A stretch of DNA of 64,000 nt from Leucobacter exalbidus (GTDB lineage: Bacteria; Actinomycetota; Actinomycetes; Actinomycetales; Microbacteriaceae): assembly GCF_017834145.1 (NCBI RefSeq), contig NZ_JAFIDA010000001.1:2914001-2978000 (forward strand). Direction: 5' to 3'. This document shows, piece by piece, positions 52,175 to 60,498 of the stretch; position 1 is the stretch's first letter, and each line of letters begins with the position of its first letter. The notes beneath the pieces are model-generated. The model was not told the DNA's origin. It did no database searches and worked only from the letters and a program-made list of their open reading frames with translations. The translations under genes were made by a program, and so were the position numbers.

Positions 52175-53503
52175 CTACTTCGCCGTGACCGCTGCGGGCT
52201 GCTGCGTGGCGGCCGTGCCGATGGGGCGCACCCACCCGAGCTTGCCCGCGACGATGTACAGCACCATTGAGAGGATCAGCGAGAAGACCGCGGGGATGCC
52301 CCAGGTCATGAAGTACCCGACGACTGAGGAAACGAACCAGATGACGAGGGTAGCGGGCACGATGCGGGGCGCCGACTCGGGCAACCGGCCAGCCTCACGC
52401 GACTCATTGAGATCCTTGCGCCAGCGCTTCACAATGAAGTACTCGGCCACCATGATGCCGGCGATCGGAGGGAAGGCCACCGAGAGCAGCGTGAGGAAGC
52501 TGACGAACTGTCCGAGGATGCCCATTGCCGCGAGCACCGAGCCGATAACGCCGAGCACCACGGTGGTGGTGGCGCGGTTGAGGTTCTTGCCGAAGGCCGT
52601 CGAGATGAAGTTCACGAGGCCGAGCGTCGACGAGTACAGGTTCCAGTCGTTGATCTTCAGGGTGCCGGTGATCACGATGATGAGGCCAACGAGGCCCACC
52701 GATGAGGTGATGATCGCGACGACATCGCCGCTGGCGGCGGCGTGCGCGAGCAGCACACCCGACAGGCCGATGACGAACTCGCCGAGGGTCACGCCGACCA
52801 CGGTCTGCTTCACGACGTCTGCGCGTGAGCGGTTGAAGCGGGTCATATCTGCTGACACGATGGCGCCCACGATCAAGCTGCCGGCCACAATGCCGGTGGC
52901 GGTGAAGACACTCATCTCGGGCCCGGGCGGCGGGCCTGACATGAGCTCGCCGATGTCGTGGCGCGAGAGTTCGCTGATGATTGACCAGCCGACGAGGATC
53001 AAGAACAGCGGCACGGTGATGTTGGCGAGCCACTGCATGCCCTTGAATCCGAACGCCACGACGGCGGTGACGGCGAGGCCGAACAGCAAGCTCCACAGCC
53101 ACACGGGCATGATGCCGGGCATGAGGCCATCAAGAGACTGCGCTGAAATACCCGACTGAATGCCGAACCAGCCAATGAGGCTGACGCCGATCGCGAGGCC
53201 CACGATCGTCGCACCGATCTCGCCAAAGCCCGTCCAACGGGCGAGCAGGGCGGTGTTGAGGCCCTCGCGCTGGCCCATGAATCCGACGAAGACGATGACG
53301 ACCTCGAGGATGATCGATCCGAGCAGGAACGCGAGTGCGGCGTTCGCGAAGGTCATCGAGTAGCCCAGGGTGGCGCCGAGCACGAACTGCGTGAGGGCCG
53401 AAACCTGGCCGAATCGCTGCACTGCGATTCCAAACCAGTGCTTGCGTGAGGCGGCGTCGACTCGGGTGAGGGCGAAGTCGTCGCCGTGCGATGTCTGAGA
53501 CAT
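52175..53503 (-). CDS. NCS1-family purine/cytosine permease
   Basis: The 442-residue, twelve-helix protein resembles CodB-type permeases: RVDAASRKHWFGIAVQRFGQVSALTQFVLGA, the helix 1-3 pattern with GWFGIQSG, and DMTRFNRSRADVV in the middle loop, which is the conserved NCS1 motif. It should import a nucleobase, hydantoin or allantoin-like compound with a cation. ATG 53503 has AAGG six bases upstream; ATG 53509 is an alternative. It is first in the operon, 53 bp before HyuA, so it probably imports that enzyme's substrate. Its promoter region ends near an IS3-family insertion at 53642. Confidence 0.9.
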   Translation of the reverse strand: MSQTSHGDDFALTRVDAASRKHWFGIAVQRFGQVSALTQFVLGATLGYSMTFANAALAFLLGSIILEVVIVFVGFMGQREGLNTALLARWTGFGEIGATIVGLAIGVSLIGWFGIQSGISAQSLDGLMPGIMPVWLWSLLFGLAVTAVVAFGFKGMQWLANITVPLFLILVGWSIISELSRHDIGELMSGPPPGPEMSVFTATGIVAGSLIVGAIVSADMTRFNRSRADVVKQTVVGVTLGEFVIGLSGVLLAHAAASGDVVAIITSSVGLVGLIIVITGTLKINDWNLYSSTLGLVNFISTAFGKNLNRATTTVVLGVIGSVLAAMGILGQFVSFLTLLSVAFPPIAGIMVAEYFIVKRWRKDLNESREAGRLPESAPRIVPATLVIWFVSSVVGYFMTWGIPAVFSLILSMVLYIVAGKLGWVRPIGTAATQQPAAVTAK

Positions 53504-53641
53504 GAGCATCCTTGCTGGTAATGACAGAGGGTCATTCCCAGCCTATGAACTCATGCCCCAGAACACGGTGGTCAGAATGCACAAATTATTACCAATACCA
53601 TGCACTCTGCACTACCCGGGTGATTACGGGGCGGCCGTGAA

Positions 53642-53665
53642 TGAACTGCTCCCCGGAAGTTGGAC
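53642..53665 (+). repeat. Left terminal inverted repeat of the IS3-family element
   Basis: This 24-bp sequence is the exact reverse complement of 55051-55074, showing that both ends are undamaged even though the transposase is defective. Confidence 0.93.
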
Positions 53666-53701
53666 TGAGAAATCAGACACCAACTCCCGGGGAGCTTTTC
53701 T

Positions 53702-54184
53702 ATGCAGGCACGTTCACTTCTGACACCACAACAACGAGAACTCGCAGTCACTCTCTTTGAGTAAGGCCACGGATACAGATCTGTTGCAGCTCAGTTCCAC
53801 GTTTCGTCCAACCGTACCGAGAGATTGCACGACCGATGGCGAATCTATGGCAGATTATGTCTTGTGGAGAGACCAACAAAAACGCAGTACTCGTTCGAGA
53901 TCAAAAAGGAAGTCGTGACCCGGTTCCTGGCAGGTGAAACCAGGCCAGCCCTCGCTCAGGAGTTTCAACTGAGCTCTCCCGATTTGGTGAGCTCGTGGGT
54001 CCGCCAGTACCGCGCCGAAGGAGATAGCGGGCTGCGCCCCAAACCCAAAGGACGTCCCAAAGGCTCGGCCGTTCCACCCGCGCTGACAGAGGAAGAGAAA
54101 CTTCGCCGCCAGGTCGCGAGGTTGGAAGCTGAGAACGCGTACCTAAAAAAATTGCGGGACTTGAGGGATCAGGGGCAGCGCTAA
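53702..54184 (+). pseudogene. IS3-family OrfA with a premature stop
   Basis: From ATG 53702 the frame reads MQARSLLTPQQRELAVTLFE, then TAA at 53762-53764, then continues as GHGYRSVAAQFHVSS and RLHDRWRIYGRLCLVERPTKTQYS. The second helix-turn-helix (EFQLSSPDLVSSWVRQYRAEG) and the leucine-zipper-like EEEKLRRQVARLEAENAYLKKL that mediates dimerisation are intact. A typical member would read FERGHGY, so an Arg codon probably became TAA. The rest could be made only from an internal start. Confidence 0.85.
54145..54151 (+). promoter_or_regulatory. -1 programmed frameshift site (A7) between orfA and orfB
   Basis: Seven adenines lie in orfA just before its end, in the phase A-AAA-AAA needed for -1 slippage. 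The -1 frame from here is open and joins orfB, which has no convincing start codon of its own. This is the standard IS3-family way to make the OrfAB transposase. Confidence 0.8.
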
Positions 54185-55035
54185 AAACGCGCACCATCGC
54201 CACTCTCAAGCACGAACACGACCTCGCGCTCCTCCTCGACATTTCGGGAGTCGCGAGATCCACCTACTACTACCATGCTGCAAGACTCGACCTACCCGAT
54301 CCACACGCTGATTTGAAAGCCACGATCAAGAAGATCTTCACTGCCCAAAAAGCGAGGTATGGCCACCGTCGCATCTATGTAGAGCTACGCAAGCAGGGCT
54401 GGCCTGTCGCAAAGAAGACCGTGTTGAAGCTGATGCGTGGGCTGGGGTTGAAGTGTAAAACGCGCAGCAGGAAACGGTTCTCCAGCTATCGAGGCGAGGT
54501 CGGAAAGATCGCCCCGAATCTCTTGGAACGGAACTTCCAAGCGACCTCTCCGAACGAGAAGTGGGTGACTGATGTGACCGAGTTCAAAGTGGGAGAAGCG
54601 AAACTGTATCTCTCCCCAATCATGGACCTGTATGACCGGTCCATCATCGCGTTCTCCACGAGCCGGCACCCGACCGTTGAGTTCGCGGTCTCCTCATTAC
54701 AAGACGCGATCAGGCAGTTCCCTGGGGACAGTTCACTTCTGGTGCACTCGGGCCAAGGATTTCAATATCAGCATGCCCGTTGGCAGCATTGCCTGGCAAC
54801 AGTGGGTGCACAACAGTCCATGTCAAGGAAAGGCAACTGCCTCGATAACGCAGTCATGGAAAACTTCTTCGGTCATTTGAAGGAAGAAATGTTCCATCAC
54901 GACAAGTTCGACAGCATTGAACAACTCGAGGCCGAGGTACATGAATACATCACTTGGTATAACACTGCACGCGTCTCACTAACACTCGAGGGCATGAGCC
55001 CGATGGAATATCGTGCGCATGCCCTCGCGGCGTAA
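54145..55035 (+). pseudogene. IS3-family OrfB transposase catalytic part with a lost catalytic Asp
   Basis: The -1 frame from 54145 gives a DDE integrase-like protein: KARYGHRRIYVELRKQGWPV (HTH_21 region), WVTDVTEFKVGEAKLYLSP (first Asp), then LVHSGQGFQYQ, where HSDQG is expected, and MSRKGNCLDNAVMENFFGHLKEEM (Glu). The codon GGC at 54751-54753 is thus an Asp-to-Gly change at the second catalytic position and should abolish strand transfer. It ends TAA 55033-55035, 16 bp before the right repeat. Confidence 0.85.
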
Positions 55036-55050
55036 TGCTTTAATTAAGTT

Positions 55051-55074
55051 GTCCAACTTCCGGGGAGCAGTTCA
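55051..55074 (-). repeat. Right terminal inverted repeat of the IS3-family element
   Basis: It mirrors 53642-53665. Its outermost three bases, read on the minus strand, are the TGA that terminates the neighbouring isochorismatase gene. Confidence 0.93.
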
Positions 55075-55707
55075 GAATGAGGCCTGGCCCTGCAGTGCCG
55101 ACACCACCAGGTTGTCGAGGGGCAGCGGCTGTGCGGTCTGCGCAGCTGCAGCCCACTCCTGGGTGGTCGCCACAGCGGCAAAGTTTGAGTGGAGCAGCAC
55201 CATCAGGGTTTCGTGCAGCTGCTGCGCGCTCACTTCACCGGCCGCGTTGACCAAGTGAATGGCGCCACTGGCGTCAGAGAGCACCTCCACGCCAAAGCCC
55301 AGCGGTTCGGCGGCCGCCGCGGTGGCGAGATCGCAGTTATTGGTCATGTAGCCCACCAGCGTGATGGCGTCGACCTGCTGCTCCCGCAACCAGGCCTCAA
55401 AATCGGTGCCGGCAAACACACTGGCGTAGCCCTTCACGATGTGCTTCCACGAATCCTTGCGGCGCGCTGCGATATCGGGGTGCAGCTCCCAGCCGGCCGA
55501 CCCCTCAGCAAACACGGGTGCCCCGGCGGGGTACTGGTGCTGCACCACCGCAATGGGCAGCTCCTGTGCTTCGGCAAGATCGATGGCGCGCAAGATGTTA
55601 TCGAGCGACGCATTGCGATCGGGGTACTGAATCACCAGCGGGCTGTCGGGCGTGAAATAGACGTTCTGTACGTCAACGAGAACGAGGGCGCGGCGTAGTT
55701 CGGCCAT
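55072..55707 (-). CDS. Isochorismatase-family cysteine hydrolase
   Basis: The 211-residue protein has the isochorismatase triad context: RALVLVDVQNVYF with the catalytic Asp, a Lys in DSWKHIVKGYASVF, and the nucleophile motif VGYMTNNCDLATA with the Cys. Such enzymes hydrolyse amides, imines or isochorismate in the cytosol; the active-site Cys excludes the Cys-less isochorismatases. ATG 55707 begins at MAELRRAL. The stop TGA is made by the end of the IS3 element, so the last residues may be altered from the ancestral protein, though length is near normal. It is divergent from a GlxA-type regulator. Confidence 0.87.
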   Translation of the reverse strand: MAELRRALVLVDVQNVYFTPDSPLVIQYPDRNASLDNILRAIDLAEAQELPIAVVQHQYPAGAPVFAEGSAGWELHPDIAARRKDSWKHIVKGYASVFAGTDFEAWLREQQVDAITLVGYMTNNCDLATAAAAEPLGFGVEVLSDASGAIHLVNAAGEVSAQQLHETLMVLLHSNFAAVATTQEWAAAAQTAQPLPLDNLVVSALQGQASF

Positions 55708-55818
55708 GGGGTGTGCTCCAATGCGGTAAAACTGCGGGGACAAGTGATTCCATCCTGACGCAGCCGCCCTGCTACCGTGAGTGGCGTATATGCATCCTTT
55801 CGATGGAAACGGGCCAGA

Positions 55819-56793
55819 ATGAGAATCGCCATTCACGCGTTCGAAGGCATGACGCTGTTTCATCTCGCCACGCCCTTGCTGGTATTCGGGGAAGTCACCA
55901 GGTTGGGGCTCGCCGACGGGTGGAGTGCCGAGGTCTTCACCGAGACGGGCGGCCCGGTGCGCAGCGAAGAAGGCTACGTCATCGGTGACGTCGCGGGCCC
56001 AAACATCGTGCGCGACGCACAGATGCTGGTGCTCCCATCGTGGCTGAATGAACTGCCCGAACCATCCGCTGATCTGCTGCAACTCATTCACGAGGCTCAT
56101 GACCGCGACACCCAGATCGTGGGCCTCTGCCTCGGGGCCTACCCGGTGGCGCGTAGTGGGCTGCTCGACGGCCGCACCGCAGTAACCCACTGGGGTGCGG
56201 CGCGGGCGGTCGCGGCACAAACGCCCGCAGTCTCGTTCAACGACTCAGCGCTGTATATCGACCACGGCGACGTGCTGACCTCGGCGGGCACCGCATCGGC
56301 GCTCGACGCCTGCCTGCACATTGTGCGCACGCACCTGGGATCAGCGGCCGCCGCAGCGGTGGCCAGGGGGATCGTCGTCGCGCCGCACCGCGACGGCGAT
56401 CAAGCGCAATACATTGCGCGCCCGCTGCCTGACCGAGATCTCGATGGGCCGCTGGGCAAAACGATGCTGTGGGCGCTCGCCAATCTAGATCAAGACCTGG
56501 GGGTCGCGAGCCTGGCCGCGCACGCCACCATGAGCAAGCGAAACTTCACGCGAAGGTTTACCGAGGCGACCGGGCTGTCTCCCGCCAAATGGGTGCTGAA
56601 TCGGCGGCTAGATGATGCCCGTCAGCTGCTAGAAACGACGAGCTGGAGCATTGCCCGCATCGCCGAGTCATGCGGCTTTGGGAGCCCGGTGACGTTTCGA
56701 CAGAACTTCGTGGCCGCTTTCTCAACCACCCCTACGTCCTACCGCACCCGCTTCAGCCAGAATGAGGGCCCCGATCGCAGCCGTGAGGGGTAA
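55819..56793 (+). CDS. GlxA-type transcriptional regulator (DJ-1/PfpI plus AraC helix-turn-helix), second copy
   Basis: The 324-residue protein starts RIAIHAFEGMTLFHLATPLLVFGEV, has LVLPSWLNEL and IVGLCLGAYPVARSGLLDGRTAVTHWG with the elbow Cys of the DJ-1/PfpI domain, and ends with an AraC domain (MSKRNFTRRFTEATGLSPAKW and IARIAESCGFGSPVTFRQNF). It differs clearly from the copy at 45805, so it is not a recent duplicate. It is 111 bp from the divergent isochorismatase-type hydrolase, its likely target. ATG 55819 fits the family start. Confidence 0.88.
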   Translation: MRIAIHAFEGMTLFHLATPLLVFGEVTRLGLADGWSAEVFTETGGPVRSEEGYVIGDVAGPNIVRDAQMLVLPSWLNELPEPSADLLQLIHEAHDRDTQIVGLCLGAYPVARSGLLDGRTAVTHWGAARAVAAQTPAVSFNDSALYIDHGDVLTSAGTASALDACLHIVRTHLGSAAAAAVARGIVVAPHRDGDQAQYIARPLPDRDLDGPLGKTMLWALANLDQDLGVASLAAHATMSKRNFTRRFTEATGLSPAKWVLNRRLDDARQLLETTSWSIARIAESCGFGSPVTFRQNFVAAFSTTPTSYRTRFSQNEGPDRSREG

Positions 56794-56843
56794 GTTGTGG
56801 CGGCACCGTCGCGCCCACGCGTGAACCCGCTACGGTGGAGATT

Positions 56844-58031
56844 ATGACGACCACTGGAGTTCCTCAGCCTTCACTGCCCTCCCGGCGCTCACACGTTCCT
56901 GCGTTTGAGGTGATGCGCATCACCGACGAGATCGCGCGCCGCCGCGCGGCCGGCCACAACGTCGTATCGCTGTGCGCGGGGGAGCCCGGCGCGATGCCGG
57001 CCCCGGGCACGCTGAAGGCCGCGGGCTACACCGGCCCGCTCGGCACGACTCCGCTGCGCGAGGCGATCGCGGGGCACTACCGTGCGTGGCACGGGGTCGA
57101 GGTTGATCCGGGAACGGTCGCGGTGACCACCGGATCATCGGGGGCGTTCCAGCTGGTGTTTCTCACGCTGTTTGACCCGGGCGATCGGGTCGCGCTTGCG
57201 AGCCCCGGGTACCCCGCGTATCGCAACATTTTGACGGCGCTCGGCGTTGAGGTCGTCGAAATTCCCACCGGCCCCGAGACGCGCTACCAGCCCACGCCCG
57301 AGCTGCTCGATGCCGTGGTGGCGAGCGGTGGCCCGCTCGCCGGGCTCATCATTGCGTCGCCGGCCAATCCCACGGGCACCATGCTCAGCCGCGCCGAGCT
57401 GCAGGCGCTCGTCACCTGGTGCGACGCGCAAGGCACCCGGCTCATCAGCGACGAGATCTATCACGGCATTACGTTTCCGGGGGCGGGGGATCCGGATCCG
57501 CGCGGCGTCAGCGCCCGCGAGCTGAGCCGCGAAGCCATCGTGATCAACTCATTCTCGAAGTACTGGGGCATGACGGGATGGCGGCTCGGTTGGGCCCTGC
57601 TGCCGGAGTCCCTCGTGCCGGCGTTCGAAGCGCTCGCATCGAACTTCGCGTTGTCGCCGCCCGCGCCCGCACAAGAGCTTGCACTGCAGGCATTCGCCCC
57701 CGAAACGTACGCCAAGCGCGACGCGATCGTCGACGACTTTGCGCGGGCGCGCACGCTGATCCTCGAAGCGGCGCCGAGCCTGAACTGGGGGCAGGCCGCT
57801 CCCTCTGATGGTGCGTTCTATTACTACTCAGAGTTGGGCGAGGCGCAGCTCGAACAGTACGGCGACTCGGTGAAGTACGCGCAGGCGCTGCTCGAGGGCG
57901 CCGATGTGGCCGTGGTGCCGGGCGTCGATTTTGATCCGGTCGCGGGTCATCGCGCCGTCAGACTCTCGTATGCCGCGGGCGAGCGGGCGGTCACCGAAGC
58001 GCTCGAACGCATCCTGAAGTTTCAGGGGTAG
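56844..58031 (+). CDS. PLP-dependent aminotransferase, class I/II
   Basis: The 395-residue enzyme has fold-type I features: VVSLCAGEPGAMPAPGTL, VAVTTGSSGAFQLVFL (cofactor phosphate loop), IIASPANPTGTMLSR, LISDEIYHGI with the pyridine-binding Asp, and SFSKYWGMTGWRLGW with the Schiff-base Lys. It is in the aspartate/aromatic aminotransferase group; the substrate is unclear. ATG 56844 has GGTGGAG upstream; a GTG nine bases earlier is possible. It follows the GlxA-type gene by 50 bp but has no shared function that I can see. Confidence 0.9.
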   Translation: MTTTGVPQPSLPSRRSHVPAFEVMRITDEIARRRAAGHNVVSLCAGEPGAMPAPGTLKAAGYTGPLGTTPLREAIAGHYRAWHGVEVDPGTVAVTTGSSGAFQLVFLTLFDPGDRVALASPGYPAYRNILTALGVEVVEIPTGPETRYQPTPELLDAVVASGGPLAGLIIASPANPTGTMLSRAELQALVTWCDAQGTRLISDEIYHGITFPGAGDPDPRGVSARELSREAIVINSFSKYWGMTGWRLGWALLPESLVPAFEALASNFALSPPAPAQELALQAFAPETYAKRDAIVDDFARARTLILEAAPSLNWGQAAPSDGAFYYYSELGEAQLEQYGDSVKYAQALLEGADVAVVPGVDFDPVAGHRAVRLSYAAGERAVTEALERILKFQG

Positions 58032-58047
58032 GCTGCGCGACACAAAG

Positions 58048-58090
58048 ATGGCCTCTGGCCCGGTGACATAATTCCCGGGCCAGAGGCCAT
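58048..58090. terminator. Intrinsic terminator after the aminotransferase gene
   Basis: A 16-bp stem (ATGGCCTCTGGCCCGG at 58048-58063 with 58075-58090) and an 11-base loop lie 17 bp past the stop codon. It is followed on the plus strand by TGTGTGTG rather than a pure T-tract, and it may serve both strands. Confidence 0.8.
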
Positions 58091-58165
58091 TGTGTGTGCG
58101 TGCGACGGGGAGCAGAACTCCCCGCGCTATCGCAGGAGGTGCGCTGAGCTACACCGTAATTCTGG

Positions 58166-58603
58166 CTACACCGTGATTTTGATCGGGGTGCCCGCGGCTA
58201 CCCCGATGCGGCTCTGCAGCGCAGCGGTGACCACGGGGGCCGAAGCCTCTGCGCCGAAGAACTCGACCACCGCGACGGCTGCGTCGCCCAGGTCGAGTTC
58301 GATAGCGGCAACCTGCTCGGCGAGCGGACCCTCGAGGCCCGCCACTGCGCGCGCGATGCCGGATCGTGCCGCGCGGGGCAGCGCCTGATCATCGGCGCAC
58401 GCAACGTCTGCGCTGGTGTACACCACGCCCGCTCCGGTGCGCACCTCGGCACGTATGCCCGAGGCATCACGCGTGGCCACGACAACGAGGTCGCTCGCAC
58501 TGGTGCTGGTTGCGGGGGTAAGGGGGAGTGAGCGGCCCGAAGGGGCGCCACCGTGATCGCTGTGATCGGGTGACGCCCCTCCGAATGAGAACTTAAGATC
58601 CAT
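58166..58603 (-). CDS. Hypothetical protein next to alanine dehydrogenase
   Basis: I do not recognise this 145-residue protein. It begins MDLKFSFGGAS, has a Ser/Pro/Gly-rich stretch to about residue 35, then a folded-looking part of alternating strands and helices (LVVVATRDASGIRAEVRTGA, ARSGIARAVAGLEGPLAEQV, AAIELDLGDAAVAVVEFFGA) and ends with IGVAAGTPIKITV. There is no signal peptide, no Cys cluster and only one Cys. Codon use matches its neighbours, which supports a real gene. It lies 23 bp downstream of ald on the same strand, so it is probably co-transcribed with it, and may be linked to alanine metabolism. Confidence 0.6.
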   Translation of the reverse strand: MDLKFSFGGASPDHSDHGGAPSGRSLPLTPATSTSASDLVVVATRDASGIRAEVRTGAGVVYTSADVACADDQALPRAARSGIARAVAGLEGPLAEQVAAIELDLGDAAVAVVEFFGAEASAPVVTAALQSRIGVAAGTPIKITV

Positions 58604-58626
58604 AGACCCAAGCGTACTCTGGCAAA

Positions 58627-59754
58627 TTATGCCTGTGCTGCGAGCACATCCTCAACCGAGGAGTACGGCAGGCCATCAAACGCGTCAGCGACGCCCTTGA
58701 ACGTGACCACACCGTCGTGGGCGTTGAGGCCCTTGGCGAGTGATGCGTCAGCGTTCAGTGCCTTGACCCAGCCCTTGTCGGCGAGCGACACGACGTAGGG
58801 AAGCGTTGCGTTGGTGAGTGCAGCGGTCGAGGTCTCGGGGACCGCGCCGGGCATGTTGGCCACGCAGTAGTAGATCGAGTTGTGCACCGGGTAGGTGGGA
58901 TCGTCGTGCGTGGTGGGGCGCGAGTTCTCGAAGCAGCCACCCTGGTCGATCGCGATGTCCACGAGCACTGAGCCCGTCTTCATCTGGGCCACCATCTCGT
59001 CGGTGACGAGCTTGGGGGCCTTCTCGCCGGGGATCAGCACCGAACCGATCACGAGATCGGCTTCCTTGAGTGCCTCGGTGATGTTGTGAGCGTTCGAGGT
59101 GCGGGTCTGAATGCGACCGTTGAACTCATCCTCGAGCTGCTTCAGGCGGGGGAGGAAGATATCGATAACGGTAACCTCGGCACCCATGCCGAATGCAATA
59201 CGTGCAGCCTGCTCGCCTGCTGCACCGCCGCCGATGACGACGACCTTGCCGCGACGGGTTGCGGTGACGCCACCGAGGAGGATGCCGCGGCCGCCGTTGG
59301 CCTTCATGAGTGCGTTTGCGCCGACCTGAACGGACAGACGGCCAGCAACCTCAGACATGGGGGCGAGGAGGGGCAAGCCGCGGGTGGGCAGCTGCACCGT
59401 CTCGTAGGCGATGGCGGTGGTGCCCGAAGCGAGCACTGCGTCGGTGAGGGTGCGGTCTGCCGCGAGGTGCAGGTAGGTGAACAGCACCTGGCCCTTACGC
59501 ATCTTCGCGTACTCAGAAGCGATGGGCTCCTTGACCTTGAGGATCATGTCGGCTTCAGCCCAGATCTGGTCTGCGCCCTCGATGATCTTGGCGCCAGCGG
59601 CGATGTAGTCGGCATCCGTGATAGCTGAGCCGAGACCAGCGCCAGCCTGCACCAGTACCTCGTGGCCACGACGGGTCAGCTCGAATACACCGGGCTCCGT
59701 GATGGCGACGCGGTTCTCATTGTTCTTAATTTCGGTGGGAATACCGACGCGCAT
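58627..59754 (-). CDS. ald: Alanine dehydrogenase
   Basis: The 375-residue enzyme starts [18 protein letters not shown], has MILKVKEP with the substrate-binding Lys, TYLHLAAD with the catalytic His, [28 protein letters not shown] for NAD, and [13 protein letters not shown] with the catalytic Asp, matching alanine dehydrogenases of Mycobacterium and Bacillus. It reversibly oxidises L-alanine to pyruvate and ammonia. ATG 59754 has GGAGC upstream, and the frame extends without homology to 59808. It is divergent from an Lrp-type regulator 193 bp away, the arrangement seen for ald and aldR in Actinobacteria. Confidence 0.95.
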   Translation of the reverse strand: MRVGIPTEIKNNENRVAITEPGVFELTRRGHEVLVQAGAGLGSAITDADYIAAGAKIIEGADQIWAEADMILKVKEPIASEYAKMRKGQVLFTYLHLAADRTLTDAVLASGTTAIAYETVQLPTRGLPLLAPMSEVAGRLSVQVGANALMKANGGRGILLGGVTATRRGKVVVIGGGAAGEQAARIAFGMGAEVTVIDIFLPRLKQLEDEFNGRIQTRTSNAHNITEALKEADLVIGSVLIPGEKAPKLVTDEMVAQMKTGSVLVDIAIDQGGCFENSRPTTHDDPTYPVHNSIYYCVANMPGAVPETSTAALTNATLPYVVSLADKGWVKALNADASLAKGLNAHDGVVTFKGVADAFDGLPYSSVEDVLAAQA

Positions 59755-59789
59755 GATGTGCTCCAAAAGAATCTGCGTTGGATTGGGAT

Positions 59790-59940
59790 GAGTTACTTCC
59801 CTTGTCATGCGAACTCAGCGTGCTAGCGTCGTTCGTGACAGTGGAATCAACTTATTGTGCAGTATATTCGATATCCGTGGCAAAACGTTGAATTCTCTTC
59901 GGAATTAGTTGTAAAAATGACTTTCGTATACGAGGAGGCG
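59790..59940. promoter_or_regulatory. Candidate promoter/Lrp-binding region between ald and the Lrp gene
   Basis: The divergent gap is much more AT-rich than its surroundings, with stretches such as TTATTGTGCAGTATATTCGATATC and GAATTCTCTTCGGAATTAG near 59851-59910. Lrp-type proteins bind such degenerate AT-rich dyads; a dyad GAATT-N7-GAATT-like repeat is visible but no exact box can be assigned. Confidence 0.45.
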
Positions 59941-59947
59941 ACGGTAG

Positions 59948-60439
59948 ATGGTTGATGGAGTGAAGAATCTGCGGCTAGATGTCGAACTAGACGACGTAGA
60001 TCGCAAGATCCTCGGTGAGTTGCAGGCAAACGGCCGCATTACGAATGCTGAGCTCGCAGAACGTGTGGGCGTGGCAGCTTCCACGTGCATCGCACGCGTG
60101 CGCAGCCTGGTGAGCCGCCGCGTCATTTCGGGCTTCACCGCCACCGTCGACCCGCGCAAAATCGGCCTCGATCTGCAGGTGCTCATTAGCGTGACGGTGC
60201 GCTCGGGCGCGCGTCAGCTGATCACCGAAATGAGTGACCAGCTGAAATCACTGCCCGAGGTCACTCAGCTGTTCTTTCTGGGCGGGGTCGAAGACTTCAT
60301 CATTCACCTCGCGGCGCGCGACTCAGACCACGTGCGTGACTTCGTCACCGAGCACCTTTCGGCGCACCCCGCGGTGTCATCCACGCGCACCAGCATCGTC
60401 TTCAGCCATCACCAAAACCCGGTGAGCGCCGCCGCGTAA
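59948..60439 (+). CDS. Lrp/AsnC-family transcriptional regulator (AldR-like)
   Basis: The 163-residue protein has the N-terminal helix-turn-helix LDDVDRKILGELQANGRITNAELAERVGVAASTCIARVRSL and a C-terminal RAM/AsnC ligand-binding domain (LQVLISVTVRSGARQLI, LPEVTQLFFLGGVEDFIIHLAARDSDHVRDFV). Its divergence from ald makes it the likely activator or repressor of alanine dehydrogenase, with alanine as effector, as known for AldR in mycobacteria. ATG 59948 follows GAGGAGGCGACG, a strong ribosome site. Confidence 0.92.
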   Translation: MVDGVKNLRLDVELDDVDRKILGELQANGRITNAELAERVGVAASTCIARVRSLVSRRVISGFTATVDPRKIGLDLQVLISVTVRSGARQLITEMSDQLKSLPEVTQLFFLGGVEDFIIHLAARDSDHVRDFVTEHLSAHPAVSSTRTSIVFSHHQNPVSAAA

Positions 60440-60498
60440 CGGCCGGGGAGGCGCGGTTCTCGCGAGGAGCACCGCGCCTGTGCGCACTGTGCGCGTCG

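Larger units (their letters stand above)
53642..55074 (+). mobile_element. IS3-family (IS150-like) insertion sequence, inactivated
   Basis: The element is bounded by a perfect 24-bp inverted repeat, TGAACTGCTCCCCGGAAG... at 53642-53665 and its complement at 55051-55074, with the TG/CA ends of the IS3 family. It carries orfA and orfB in -1 relation. Two defects are visible: a TAA stop in orfA codon 21, and a Gly codon in place of the second catalytic Asp of the DDE triad (54751). No flanking target duplication is obvious: GTGA precedes the element and GAAT follows. Lower GC and foreign-looking codon use in the ORFs support transfer. Confidence 0.92.
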
